From NCBI RefSeq assembly GCF_011601275.1, contig NZ_JAAOLY010000015.1:1-64000 (forward strand): a stretch of DNA of 64,000 nt, written 5' to 3'. Source of the DNA: Janthinobacterium lividum. Lineage in GTDB: Bacteria; Pseudomonadota; Gammaproteobacteria; Burkholderiales; Burkholderiaceae_D. Below are positions 53,193 to 63,190 of the stretch, one piece after another (within the stretch, counting starts at the first letter, position 1; each line of letters starts with the position of its first letter). The position numbers and the translations under genes were made by a program. The notes below the pieces were generated by a model. It worked only from the letters and a program-made list of their open reading frames with translations. It ran no database searches and was not told the DNA's origin.

Positions 53193-54146
53193 ATGACAAA
53201 AATACTGGCAGTGTTATTCATCACCCTGATGCCATTTTCTGCCTGCAAAGCGCAAGCGCTTGCCATCGACGCACTGCTGACACCGGACATCGGCGGCATC
53301 AAGCAGTATGTGGAAATCAAGACAGATGACTCAAAAAAACCTGTTCTGCTCTTTTTATCGGGCGGACCGGGAAGTTCGATGATGAAGAACGCGGATGCCT
53401 TTACCGCCATCCTGAAAAACAGATTTACGCTGGTGCAATGGGACCAGCGCGATGCGGGAAAAACCCTCAAACTCAATCCGTCGCCTAGCCAGCCTTCCGT
53501 CGCGCAGATGGAGCAGGACACCTACCAGGTCATCATGTTTCTGCGCAAAGAGCTCAGGCAGGAAAAAATATACTTGCTGGGCAGTTCCTGGGGCAATGTG
53601 CTGGGCTTTCATATCGTCGAACAGCATCCGGAACTGCTGCACGCGTATTTCGCCGTCAATCCCGTCATCAGTCAGCTGGCCAGCGAAAAGGCATTGCTGC
53701 TTAATTTGCAGACGCATTTCCGGGACGATGCCGTCGCCAGCCAAGAACTGGCGCAGGTGCATATCCCCTTTCAACGGGATGAAGACCTGTTTTACCTGCG
53801 CAAATGGCTTTTCCATAAAGAGGGGAAAACATTCGCCACCAGCGATGGCTTCAAGACCGGCTTTCTGCAATGGTCCAAAGCCTGGTCGCCCGTGTGGAAC
53901 GAGGTGATGCATATCGATTTGCCGAAGACCTTGAAGAAAGTCGACTGCCCGGTCTATTTCTTCGTTGGCAAGAACGACATCCAGACCTCCACCCGCATCA
54001 CGCAAGACTATTTTGAGCAGCTGCAAGCGCCAAGGAAGGGGCTGTTTGTATTTGAACAGTCGGGACACCAGATACACCAGGATGAGCCGGAAAAATTCCA
54101 GCAGGCGATCATCGGGACCCTGCCCGCGCCAATCGCGGCGCGCTGA
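53193..54146 (+). CDS. Alpha/beta hydrolase (prolyl aminopeptidase-like), exported
   Basis: A 317-residue hydrolase with a leader (MTKILAVLFITLMPFSAC) that includes a lipobox-like FSAC, the oxyanion motif LSGGPGSS, nucleophile elbow GSSWGN and catalytic His in QSGHQIHQDEP. GGPGSS is typical of proline iminopeptidase-like enzymes. Codon use is noticeably AT-richer than the neighbours (AAA, ATA and TTT common), which suggests transfer. It lies between tRNA-Asn copies 2 and 3. Confidence 0.85.
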   Translation: MTKILAVLFITLMPFSACKAQALAIDALLTPDIGGIKQYVEIKTDDSKKPVLLFLSGGPGSSMMKNADAFTAILKNRFTLVQWDQRDAGKTLKLNPSPSQPSVAQMEQDTYQVIMFLRKELRQEKIYLLGSSWGNVLGFHIVEQHPELLHAYFAVNPVISQLASEKALLLNLQTHFRDDAVASQELAQVHIPFQRDEDLFYLRKWLFHKEGKTFATSDGFKTGFLQWSKAWSPVWNEVMHIDLPKTLKKVDCPVYFFVGKNDIQTSTRITQDYFEQLQAPRKGLFVFEQSGHQIHQDEPEKFQQAIIGTLPAPIAAR

Positions 54147-54151
54147 AATGC

Positions 54152-54181
54152 AAAAAGCCCAACCGGTGAAGGCTGGGCTTT
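54152..54181 (-). terminator. Terminator of tRNA-Asn copy 3
   Basis: AAAAGCCCAACC and GGCTGGGCTTT form a stem with a GGTGAA loop, nearly the same as the terminator of copy 2. It may also end the hydrolase gene. Confidence 0.8.
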
Positions 54182-54197
54182 CTGCTGCTACGTGTTC

Positions 54198-54273
54198 TGG
54201 CTCCCCGACCTGGACTCGAACCAGGGACCTGCGGATTAACAGTCCGTCGCTCTACCAACTGAGCTATCAGGGA
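54198..54273 (-). tRNA. tRNA-Asn (GTT), copy 3
   Basis: Identical over all 76 bases to the other copies, anticodon GTT, CCA encoded. Confidence 0.98.
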
Positions 54274-54284
54274 AAAGAGGCCGT

Positions 54285-54313
54285 ATTATATAGGCCAAAC
54301 CTGGCGCTGTCCA
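54285..54313 (-). promoter_or_regulatory. Promoter of tRNA-Asn copy 3
   Basis: On the minus strand TGGACA and TATAAT are 17 bases apart, as for copy 1. Confidence 0.85.
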
Positions 54314-54372
54314 GATTTCCAAAGGGGAAATCTCATCTTGGCCCAAGCTATACACCAGCGGCGCAAAAACAA

Positions 54373-54401
54373 AAAAGGCCACGTTTTTCAACGTGGCCTT
54401 T
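54373..54401 (-). terminator. Terminator of tRNA-Asn copy 4
   Basis: AAAGGCCACGT and ACGTGGCCTTT pair perfectly around a TTTTCA loop; the stem matches that of the copy 1 terminator. It separates copy 4 from copy 3. Confidence 0.83.
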
Positions 54402-54408
54402 CGAATTC

Positions 54409-54484
54409 TGGCTCCCCGACCTGGACTCGAACCAGGGACCTGCGGATTAACAGTCCGTCGCTCTACCAACTGAGCTATCAGGGA
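54409..54484 (-). tRNA. tRNA-Asn (GTT), copy 4
   Basis: Identical over all 76 bases to the other copies, anticodon GTT, CCA encoded. It lies 135 bases from copy 3. Confidence 0.98.
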
Positions 54485-54495
54485 AAAGAGGCAAT

Positions 54496-54524
54496 ATTAT
54501 ATGTCGCTTGTTCCATATTTGCAA
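54496..54524 (-). promoter_or_regulatory. Promoter of tRNA-Asn copy 4
   Basis: On the minus strand TTGCAA and TATAAT are 17 bases apart. The -35 differs from the TGGACA of the other copies. Confidence 0.78.
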
Positions 54525-54615
54525 GACTGATACTGCATCTTCACAAACACGGCCATCGCCGACTTTCTACCGCCATCAGCGCCACACTTGCATGCAGCGC
54601 CGAAGAAGCAAGATA

Positions 54616-55830
54616 TTAAAGCACTTTGGCGATCGCGTCAATAACGATGTCGATATTGCGCGAGTTCAATGCTGCCACGCAGATACGGCCCGTGTCGACG
54701 GCGTAGATCGATTGCTCGCGCAGCGACGCCACCTGCTCCTTGGTGAGGCCCGAGTACGAGAACATGCCGATTTGCTGGCGCACGAATTCGAAGTCGTGGC
54801 CTGGCGCCTTGGCTTTCAGCTTTTCCACGAAGGCGTTGCGCATTTCGCGGATGCGCACGCGCATGCCGGCCAGTTCCTCTTCCCACAGCTGGCGCAGTTC
54901 CGGCGTGGCCAGGACGGTGGCGACCACCTTGCCGCCATGCGTAGGCGGGTTCGAGTAGTTGGTGCGCACGACGCGCTTCAGCTGCGACAGCAAACGGGCC
55001 GCTTCATCGGCGCTCGATGCGACGACGCTCAGGGCGCCCACGCGCTCGCCATACAGCGAGAACGATTTCGAGAACGAGTTCGACACCAGCAGCGGGCCGC
55101 CCGCGTCGGCGAAGCGGCGCACCACGGCGCCGTCTTCGGCGATGCCGTTGGCGAAGCCTTGATAGGCCATGTCCAGGAACGGCACCAGGCCGCGCGAGGT
55201 CACCACGCTGATGATCTGATCCCACTGGGCCACGCTCAGGTCGGCGCCGGTCGGGTTATGGCAGCACGCGTGCAGCACGACGATGGAGCCGGCTGGCATG
55301 GCGTTCAGGCTGGCCAGCATGCCGTCGAAGTTCACGCCATGGGTGGCGGCATCGTAGTAGGTGTAGTTATTGACGACGAAACCGGCGTTTTCGAACAGCG
55401 CGCGGTGGTTTTCCCAGCTCGGGTCGCTGATGTAGACTTGGGCGCCCGGCGCGAAGCGCTGCAGGAAGTCGGCACCGATCTTCAGTGCGCCCGTGCCGCC
55501 GATGGCTTGCACGGTCACCGCGCGGCGCTCTTGAATTACGGCGCTATCGGCGCCAAATACGAGTTCTTGCACAGCCTTGTCGTAGGCGGCGAGGCCTTCG
55601 ATCGGCAGATAGGTGCGTGGCGCCGCCTGTTCGATCAGGATCGCTTCTGCCTTGCGTACGCAAGCTAACAGAGGCACTTTGCCGTTGTCGTCATAATAGA
55701 CGCCAACGCCCAGATTGATTTTGGCGGGATTCTGGTCCGCGTTAAATGCTTCGGTGATGCCCAGGATCGGGTCGCGTGGGGCCATCTCGATGGCGCTAAA
55801 CAGACTGGCAGAAACAGTTGGGTTCGTCAT
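54616..55830 (-). CDS. Aromatic/aspartate aminotransferase (class I)
   Basis: A 404-residue PLP-dependent class I aminotransferase. The PLP Lys lies in SNSFSKSFSLYGERVG and substrate contacts in LHACCHNPTG and ISDPSWENHR. It matches the AspC/TyrB branch, which transfers amino groups between aspartate, aromatic amino acids and 2-oxoglutarate; the split between the two cannot be made confidently. ATG 55830 (MTNPTVSAS) is preferred over an upstream GTG. It is divergent from uvrB. Confidence 0.92.
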   Translation of the reverse strand: MTNPTVSASLFSAIEMAPRDPILGITEAFNADQNPAKINLGVGVYYDDNGKVPLLACVRKAEAILIEQAAPRTYLPIEGLAAYDKAVQELVFGADSAVIQERRAVTVQAIGGTGALKIGADFLQRFAPGAQVYISDPSWENHRALFENAGFVVNNYTYYDAATHGVNFDGMLASLNAMPAGSIVVLHACCHNPTGADLSVAQWDQIISVVTSRGLVPFLDMAYQGFANGIAEDGAVVRRFADAGGPLLVSNSFSKSFSLYGERVGALSVVASSADEAARLLSQLKRVVRTNYSNPPTHGGKVVATVLATPELRQLWEEELAGMRVRIREMRNAFVEKLKAKAPGHDFEFVRQQIGMFSYSGLTKEQVASLREQSIYAVDTGRICVAALNSRNIDIVIDAIAKVL

Positions 55831-55942
55831 GATAAGATTGGATTCGATTGGAAGCAGGTTCACAGCGGAGTTGTAGACAGCGCCCCAAAATACAACGCCA
55901 GGGCCGCCAGCAGAGCACTATTCTAACAAAGGTCTGATTCAC

Positions 55943-58030
<2,088 letters not shown>

Positions 58031-58065
58031 ACGGCTGGCCGGGCCCGGGTCGTGCCTTGGCCCGC

Positions 58066-58562
58066 CTACGGCGCCGGCAGCGAATAGTCGATGTCGTAGA
58101 AATGCTGGCCGTTTTCAATGCGGATGGCCAGCGTCCCGCTGATGCCCGTCAGCTGCCCCGTGCCGGAATGCGGCACGATGACGATGGACAGCAGCTGCTT
58201 GCCATCGGCCATGGTGCCCGCATGCTGCGCCACGAAGCTGCCCTCCCTGCCCTGCAGCACGCCCGTGATGGCTTCCAAGGCGACATAGCCGGCGCGCCCT
58301 TGGTGTCGGTCACGGCGTTGAGCATCTCGCCCCTGGCCGTCGCGACCAGGTCGCCGGCATAGACTTTGTCGAGCAGTACCTTGCCCAAGGTCGTGCGCCC
58401 CGCGCGCTGGGGCGCCACGGATGGCGTCATGGTAATGCTGAAACTTCCCGTGGCGTGCACTTGCATGCGATGATCTCCCTCTGCAGACGAAGCGGCGCCG
58501 GCTGGCGCCACCGATAGACAACATGCGGCCAGCATCAGGCCGGACAAACTGTGTGATTTCAT
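58066..58562 (-). pseudogene. DUF3224 protein gene broken by a frameshift
   Basis: Two frames together form one DUF3224 protein. Frame 1 from ATG 58562 has a signal peptide (ends PAGAAS), the domain start MQVHATGSFSITMTPS and GKVLLDKVYAGDLVATARGE up to TDTKG. Frame 2 continues AGYVALEAITGVLQG, QHAGTMADG and ENGQHFYDIDYSLPAP to a TAG at 58066. The break is at about 58291-58300, where one base appears missing. DUF3224 is a beta-barrel domain of unknown function. It may be a true pseudogene or a sequencing error. Confidence 0.8.
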
Positions 58563-58618
58563 GATTCCCTTTCAATCGATGCGAGAGAACCAGCTTAAGG
58601 CCGCGCAGGAGACAAATA

Positions 58619-59461
58619 TTGGATAAAGCCGACAGCACGCGCAATGTGCTCGCCGCGCGCGGCCAGGCGCCGAAAGGCATCGTCGACCCGCAGGCCGCAG
58701 CGCGCCGCATACGGCTGGCGACCTATCCACCGGACACCGCGCTGGCGCCGTTCGTCGACTACTTCTGGGTGGTCGAATGGGACAGCAGGGGTTGCGCGCC
58801 GGAGACGCAGCGCGTGCTGCCCTATCCGAACGCCCACCTGGTATTCGACGCCGGGCGCACGGCCATCCATGGCGTCGTGCGCGGCGCCTTTGACAGGCCG
58901 TTGACCGGAGCGGGCAAGGTGCTGGGCATGCGTTTTGCGCCGGGCGGCCTGCGCCCGTTCATCACGCAGCCCCTGTCATCGTTCACCGATACGACCATCG
59001 CCGCCGATGCCCTGCTGGACATGCCGGCAGAGCAAGCCGAGGCGCTGGTGCTGCGGCAAGCCGGCGATACGGCCATGGTGGCGCAGGCGCAGGCGTTGCT
59101 GTTGGCCAGGCTGCCGCAGGTCGATGACGCCGCCCTGCTGGCCGCCAGGCTGACTGCCGCGGCGGCGGCCCACAATGGCCCGGCGAGCGTGGCGCAGCTG
59201 TGCGAAAAAATGGGTATCGGCGAACGCCGGCTGCAGCGCCTGTTCGCCAATTACGTGGGCGTGCCGCCGAAGTGGGTGATCCAGCGCTACCGCCTGCAGG
59301 AAGCGATCTGGCGCCTGGCGCAGCCCGATGCGCCCGACCTGGCCAGCCTGGCGCAGGAACTGGGCTTTTTTGACCAGGCCCATTTCAGCCGCAGTTTTGC
59401 GGAACTGGTGGGCAGTACGCCGCTAGACTATCGCCGCTCGCAGCTGAAAACAAACGCCTAG
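58619..59461 (+). CDS. AraC-family transcriptional regulator
   Basis: A 280-residue regulator. The N-terminal region (TYPPDTALAPFVDYFWVVEWD and VLGMRFAPGGLRPF) is the DUF6597 type, and the C-terminal HTH_18 region contains LASLAQELGFFDQAHFSR and the PLDYRRS end. The TTG start at 58619 has AGGAG 8 bases upstream. It is divergent from the DUF3224 gene with a 56-base gap, so it may regulate that gene. The 3' end overlaps the convergent denD by 4 bases. Confidence 0.87.
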   Translation: MDKADSTRNVLAARGQAPKGIVDPQAAARRIRLATYPPDTALAPFVDYFWVVEWDSRGCAPETQRVLPYPNAHLVFDAGRTAIHGVVRGAFDRPLTGAGKVLGMRFAPGGLRPFITQPLSSFTDTTIAADALLDMPAEQAEALVLRQAGDTAMVAQAQALLLARLPQVDDAALLAARLTAAAAAHNGPASVAQLCEKMGIGERRLQRLFANYVGVPPKWVIQRYRLQEAIWRLAQPDAPDLASLAQELGFFDQAHFSRSFAELVGSTPLDYRRSQLKTNA

Positions 59462-60435
59462 CCCGCCGCTTTCATGTCGTCGATATACGCGCGGATGATG
59501 GCGGCGAAATCCGCGTCGGCCGTCAAGCCCAGCGCTTCGGCACGTGCCGTATCCCAGGCGCCGGGCCAGCTCTTGACGATGCGCTCGACGGCCGGATCGG
59601 GCGCATAGCTGATGCGCTTTGTTACTTCGCTGCCGGCCACTTCTTCGAGTGCGGCGATCATCTCGCCCACGCTCACGCTCAAGCCCGGTAGGTTGACCGT
59701 GCGGCTGGCGCCGAACGCCTCGCCCGCCAGTTCATGGCCGGCGATCAGCGAGGCGATGGCGCCGCGCGGCGACAGCAGCCACAGACGCAGATCTGTGGCC
59801 ACGGGGCAGACGGCCGCCTCGCCATTCAACGGTTCGCGGATGATGCCGCTGGCGAACGAGGACGCGGCCTTGTTCGGTTTGCCCGGACGCACGCTGATGG
59901 TGGGCAGGCGCAGCACGCGGCCATCGACAAAGCCTCGCCGGCTGTAATCGTTGAGCAGCAATTCGCCGATGGCTTTTTGCGCGCCGTACGACGACTGCGG
60001 GTTCAAGGCCGTCGTGTCCTGCACCACGTCCGGCAGCTTGCCGCCATAGACGGCCACGGAACTGGTAAACACGACCTTCGGCTTGTGTCCCAGTTCGCGG
60101 CAGATATCGAGCAGCAAACGCGAGGCGTCGAGGTTGATGCGCATGCCCAGCTCGAAATCGGCTTCCGCCTGGCCGCTGACGATGGCGGCCAGGTGGAAGA
60201 TCGAGCTTGTCTGGGCATCGATGGTGGCGCGCATGAGAGCGCCGTCGGCGATGTCGCCCGTGACGACTGTCACGCGCGCATCGTTGAAATCATGCGCGGC
60301 CACCACGTCGACCAGTACCAGCTCGCTGATCGTTTGCAACTGGCCGTGGCTGTCCGTCAGCTGGCCTTGCGCCAGCAACTGGCGCGCCAGGCGCTGTCCC
60401 AGGAAACCGGCGCCGCCGGTAATCAGTACTTTCAT
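59458..60435 (-). CDS. denD: D-erythronate dehydrogenase DenD
   Basis: A 325-residue short-chain/epimerase-type dehydrogenase. The NAD-binding motif GGAGFLGQRLA opens it and the catalytic YxxxK is YGAQK, with SSVAVYGG before it. In this operon it oxidises D-erythronate at C2 to the 2-oxo acid that OtnI then isomerises. It is the last gene of the leftward operon, after otnI by 3 bases. Confidence 0.88.
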   Translation of the reverse strand: MKVLITGGAGFLGQRLARQLLAQGQLTDSHGQLQTISELVLVDVVAAHDFNDARVTVVTGDIADGALMRATIDAQTSSIFHLAAIVSGQAEADFELGMRINLDASRLLLDICRELGHKPKVVFTSSVAVYGGKLPDVVQDTTALNPQSSYGAQKAIGELLLNDYSRRGFVDGRVLRLPTISVRPGKPNKAASSFASGIIREPLNGEAAVCPVATDLRLWLLSPRGAIASLIAGHELAGEAFGASRTVNLPGLSVSVGEMIAALEEVAGSEVTKRISYAPDPAVERIVKSWPGAWDTARAEALGLTADADFAAIIRAYIDDMKAAG

Positions 60436-60438
60436 TTT

Positions 60439-61227
60439 TCATGCTCCTTGTTTGTTGTAAGCGGCCAGCCAGCCCAGGCCATCCTGAGTGCGCGCGCGCG
60501 GACGGTACTCGCAGCCGATCCAGCCATCGTAGCCCAGCTCGTCCAACAGCCTGAACAGATACGGGTAATTGACTTCGCCATCGTCCGGTTCATTGCGGGC
60601 CGGGACGCTGGCGATCTGCACGTGGCCGATGCCGTCGAAGTTGTTCTTGAATGTCATGGCGATATCGCCCTCGACGATCTGCGTGTGGTAAAAATCCATC
60701 TGCACCTTGACGTTGGGCGCGCCCGACTCCAGGCGCAGCGCATGGCCCTGCGCCTGCGTAACGAGGAAGTAGCCGGGCATGTCGCGCCCGTTGATCGGTT
60801 CGATCAACAGCTCGATGCCGTGCTGGCCCACGGCCCGGGCCGCGTACCGCAGGTTGGCCAGGTAGGTGGCGCGGTGCAGGGCGAGGTCGGCGCCAACGGG
60901 CAGCAAGCCCGCCATCATGTGCACGCGCGGCGTACCCAGCGCCAGCGCATACTCGATGGCGCGCGCCACGCCGGCGCGGAATTCTTCTTCGCGACCCGGC
61001 AGCGAAGCGATGCCCCGCTCACCGGCACCCCAGTCGCCCGGCGGCAGGTTGAACAGCACATTTGTCAAACCGTGCTCGCGCAGCCAGCCGGCCACTTCCT
61101 GCGGCGCGTAATCGTAGGGGAACAGAAATTCGACGCCTTTAAAACCCGCCTGCGCCGCGGCGGCAAAGCGCTGCGGGAATGGGACTTCGTTGAACATCAT
61201 GGTCAGGTTGGCGGCAAAACGGGGCAT
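60439..61227 (-). CDS. otnI: 2-oxo-tetronate isomerase OtnI
   Basis: A 262-residue TIM-barrel of the hydroxypyruvate isomerase-like family. The start [20 protein letters not shown], the [13 protein letters not shown] segment and the metal-site region [12 protein letters not shown] and [10 protein letters not shown] are typical. It interconverts 2-oxo- and 3-oxo-tetronates. It lies between otnC and denD in the usual cluster order. Confidence 0.9.
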   Translation of the reverse strand: MPRFAANLTMMFNEVPFPQRFAAAAQAGFKGVEFLFPYDYAPQEVAGWLREHGLTNVLFNLPPGDWGAGERGIASLPGREEEFRAGVARAIEYALALGTPRVHMMAGLLPVGADLALHRATYLANLRYAARAVGQHGIELLIEPINGRDMPGYFLVTQAQGHALRLESGAPNVKVQMDFYHTQIVEGDIAMTFKNNFDGIGHVQIASVPARNEPDDGEVNYPYLFRLLDELGYDGWIGCEYRPRARTQDGLGWLAAYNKQGA

Positions 61228-61247
61228 GCGGTATCTCCTTGGGAATC

Positions 61248-61892
61248 TTATATGTCGAGTTTGAACGTGTGCTTCAGGTCCGCGATCTGCGCCGCGTCGA
61301 GCGGGCGCGTGGGTACGTCGCGCAGCAGCAGGAACAGCTTGGCCGTCTCTTCCAGTTCCTCGGCCGCGTACACGGCCGCTTCCAGGCTGGTGCCCGACAC
61401 GACGGGACCGTGATTGGCCAGCAGCACGGCCGAGTGCTTGCGCGCCATGGCGCCAATCGCGCCCGCCAGCGCCGGGTCGCCCGGCCGGTGATATGGCACC
61501 AGCGGCAAGCGCCCCACCTTCATTACAAAATATGGCGTGAGCGGCGGGATGCAGTCGTCATGGTTCAAGCCGCACATGCAGGACACGGCGGCCGAATGGG
61601 TCGAGTGCAAATGCACGATGGCGCCGGCGCTGCCGCGCTCTTGGTACATGGCGCGGTGCAGGAACGCCTCTTTTGACGGCGGCGCGCCGCTGATCAAATT
61701 GCCATCCCAATCGAGCTTGGACAATTGCGCCGGATCGAGCCGCCCCAGGCTGGCGTTCGTCGGCGTCAGCAGCCAGCCGTCATCCAGGCGCACGCTCAGG
61801 TTGCCGCTGCTGCCGGCCGTCAAGCCCCGCTCGAACAGCGACTTGCCGAAGTCGACGATCTGTTCGCGCTGGCGCGATTCGGTGGCGCTCAT
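61248..61892 (-). CDS. otnC: 3-oxo-tetronate 4-phosphate decarboxylase OtnC
   Basis: A 214-residue class II aldolase-fold protein. Zinc ligands are in HLHSTHSAA and a later NHGPVVSG His, and the N-terminal [13 protein letters not shown] is the phosphate-binding loop. It decarboxylates 3-oxo-tetronate 4-phosphate to dihydroxyacetone phosphate and CO2. The start at 61892 overlaps the otnK stop by 4 bases. Confidence 0.9.
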   Translation of the reverse strand: MSATESRQREQIVDFGKSLFERGLTAGSSGNLSVRLDDGWLLTPTNASLGRLDPAQLSKLDWDGNLISGAPPSKEAFLHRAMYQERGSAGAIVHLHSTHSAAVSCMCGLNHDDCIPPLTPYFVMKVGRLPLVPYHRPGDPALAGAIGAMARKHSAVLLANHGPVVSGTSLEAAVYAAEELEETAKLFLLLRDVPTRPLDAAQIADLKHTFKLDI

Positions 61893-63190
61893 GCCAGCAC
61901 CTGCCAAGCCTTGCTGAAAAAGTCCACTGTGCCGAAATTGCCGGACTTCAGCGCCAGCGCCAAGGGCGCCATGCCATCGTCGCCCGGCACCGGCAAGGCT
62001 TGCGTCCACGGCACGCCAGGGTCGATCTCGGGACCGATGCGCAAGCCCGCCACACCCAGCGCTTTCACCACTGCGCCCGAGGTTTCGCCGCCGGCGACGA
62101 TCAGCTGGCCCACGCCGAGGCGCACGATGCCTTGCGCGATGGCGGCCAGGGTTTCCTCGACGAGGGCGCCGGCCCGCTCCACGCCCAGCTGCGCCTGCAC
62201 GGCGTGCACGGCGTCCGGCGTGGCCGTGGCATAGATCAACACCGGGCCTTGCGCCAGGTGCTCTGCCGCCCATGCCAACGCCTGCGCGACGACCGCATCG
62301 ACCACTTCGCCACCGGCAGCCAGTTGCAAAGGATCGACGTGGAACGCCGGCGCCAGTTCACGCATGTGCGCCACCTGCTGCTGCGTGGCCACCGAGCAGC
62401 TGCCCGAGATCACGGCGCGCAAACCCGTCGGCGGCGGCAAACGTCCCGCCTGACCCGCGGACGATGACGCCAGCTGGCCCCGCTGGCGGAAATTTTGCGG
62501 CAGTCCCAGGGCGATGCCGGAGCCGCCCGTGATCAGTTTCAAGTCCGCGCAGGCGGCGCCGATGGCTTCCAGGTCGCGGTTCGAGACGGCATCGACGACG
62601 GCGAAATGGCAGCCCTGGCCGCGCAAGTCCGTGAAGCGCTGGGCGATGGCTGCGGCGCCCTTCTCCACCACGGAGAAATCGGCCAGGCCGACCTTGGCTT
62701 GCACCTGCTGCTGCAGCACGCGCACCAGGTTCGAATCCGTCATCGGCGTCAGGGGATGCTCGCGCATGCCCGATTCGGCCAGCGGCACGTCGCCGACGAA
62801 CAGGTTGCCCTTGTAGATGGTGCGGCCGTTGGCAGGGAAAGCCGGGCATGCAATCGTGAAATCCGTGTCGAGCGCCCTCATCAGCGCTTCAGCCACAGGG
62901 CCAATATTGCCACGCGGCGTGGAGTCGAACGTGGAGCAGTATTTGAAGTAAAACTGCTTGCATCCGGCTTGCTGCAGCCAGGCCAGCGCGGCCAGCGATT
63001 CGGCCACGGCTTCCTCGGGCGCATTCGTGCGCGACTTGAGAGCGATGACGACGGCGTCGACGTCGGCTGGCGGCGGACCTTGCGGCACGCCGATCAGCTG
63101 CACCGTGCGCATGCCGGCCTTGACCAGCATGCCGGCCAGGTCGGTGCCACCCGTGAAATCGTCGGCGATACATCCCAGTAGTACGGTCAT
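61889..63190 (-). CDS. otnK: 3-oxo-tetronate kinase OtnK
   Basis: A 433-residue four-carbon acid sugar kinase. The family hallmarks are IADDFTGGTDLAGML at the start, ITGGSGIALGLP in the middle and VAGGETSGAVVKALG near the end. It phosphorylates 3-oxo-tetronate at C4. It overlaps ltnD upstream (4 bases) and otnC downstream. Confidence 0.93.
   Translation of the reverse strand: MTVLLGCIADDFTGGTDLAGMLVKAGMRTVQLIGVPQGPPPADVDAVVIALKSRTNAPEEAVAESLAALAWLQQAGCKQFYFKYCSTFDSTPRGNIGPVAEALMRALDTDFTIACPAFPANGRTIYKGNLFVGDVPLAESGMREHPLTPMTDSNLVRVLQQQVQAKVGLADFSVVEKGAAAIAQRFTDLRGQGCHFAVVDAVSNRDLEAIGAACADLKLITGGSGIALGLPQNFRQRGQLASSSAGQAGRLPPPTGLRAVISGSCSVATQQQVAHMRELAPAFHVDPLQLAAGGEVVDAVVAQALAWAAEHLAQGPVLIYATATPDAVHAVQAQLGVERAGALVEETLAAIAQGIVRLGVGQLIVAGGETSGAVVKALGVAGLRIGPEIDPGVPWTQALPVPGDDGMAPLALALKSGNFGTVDFFSKAWQVLA

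Noticed and set aside
55831..55942. LexA box expected before uvrB
   Set aside because: The region between the aminotransferase and uvrB has no CTG-N10-CAG with an AT-rich centre. It was checked because E. coli uvrB is SOS-controlled.
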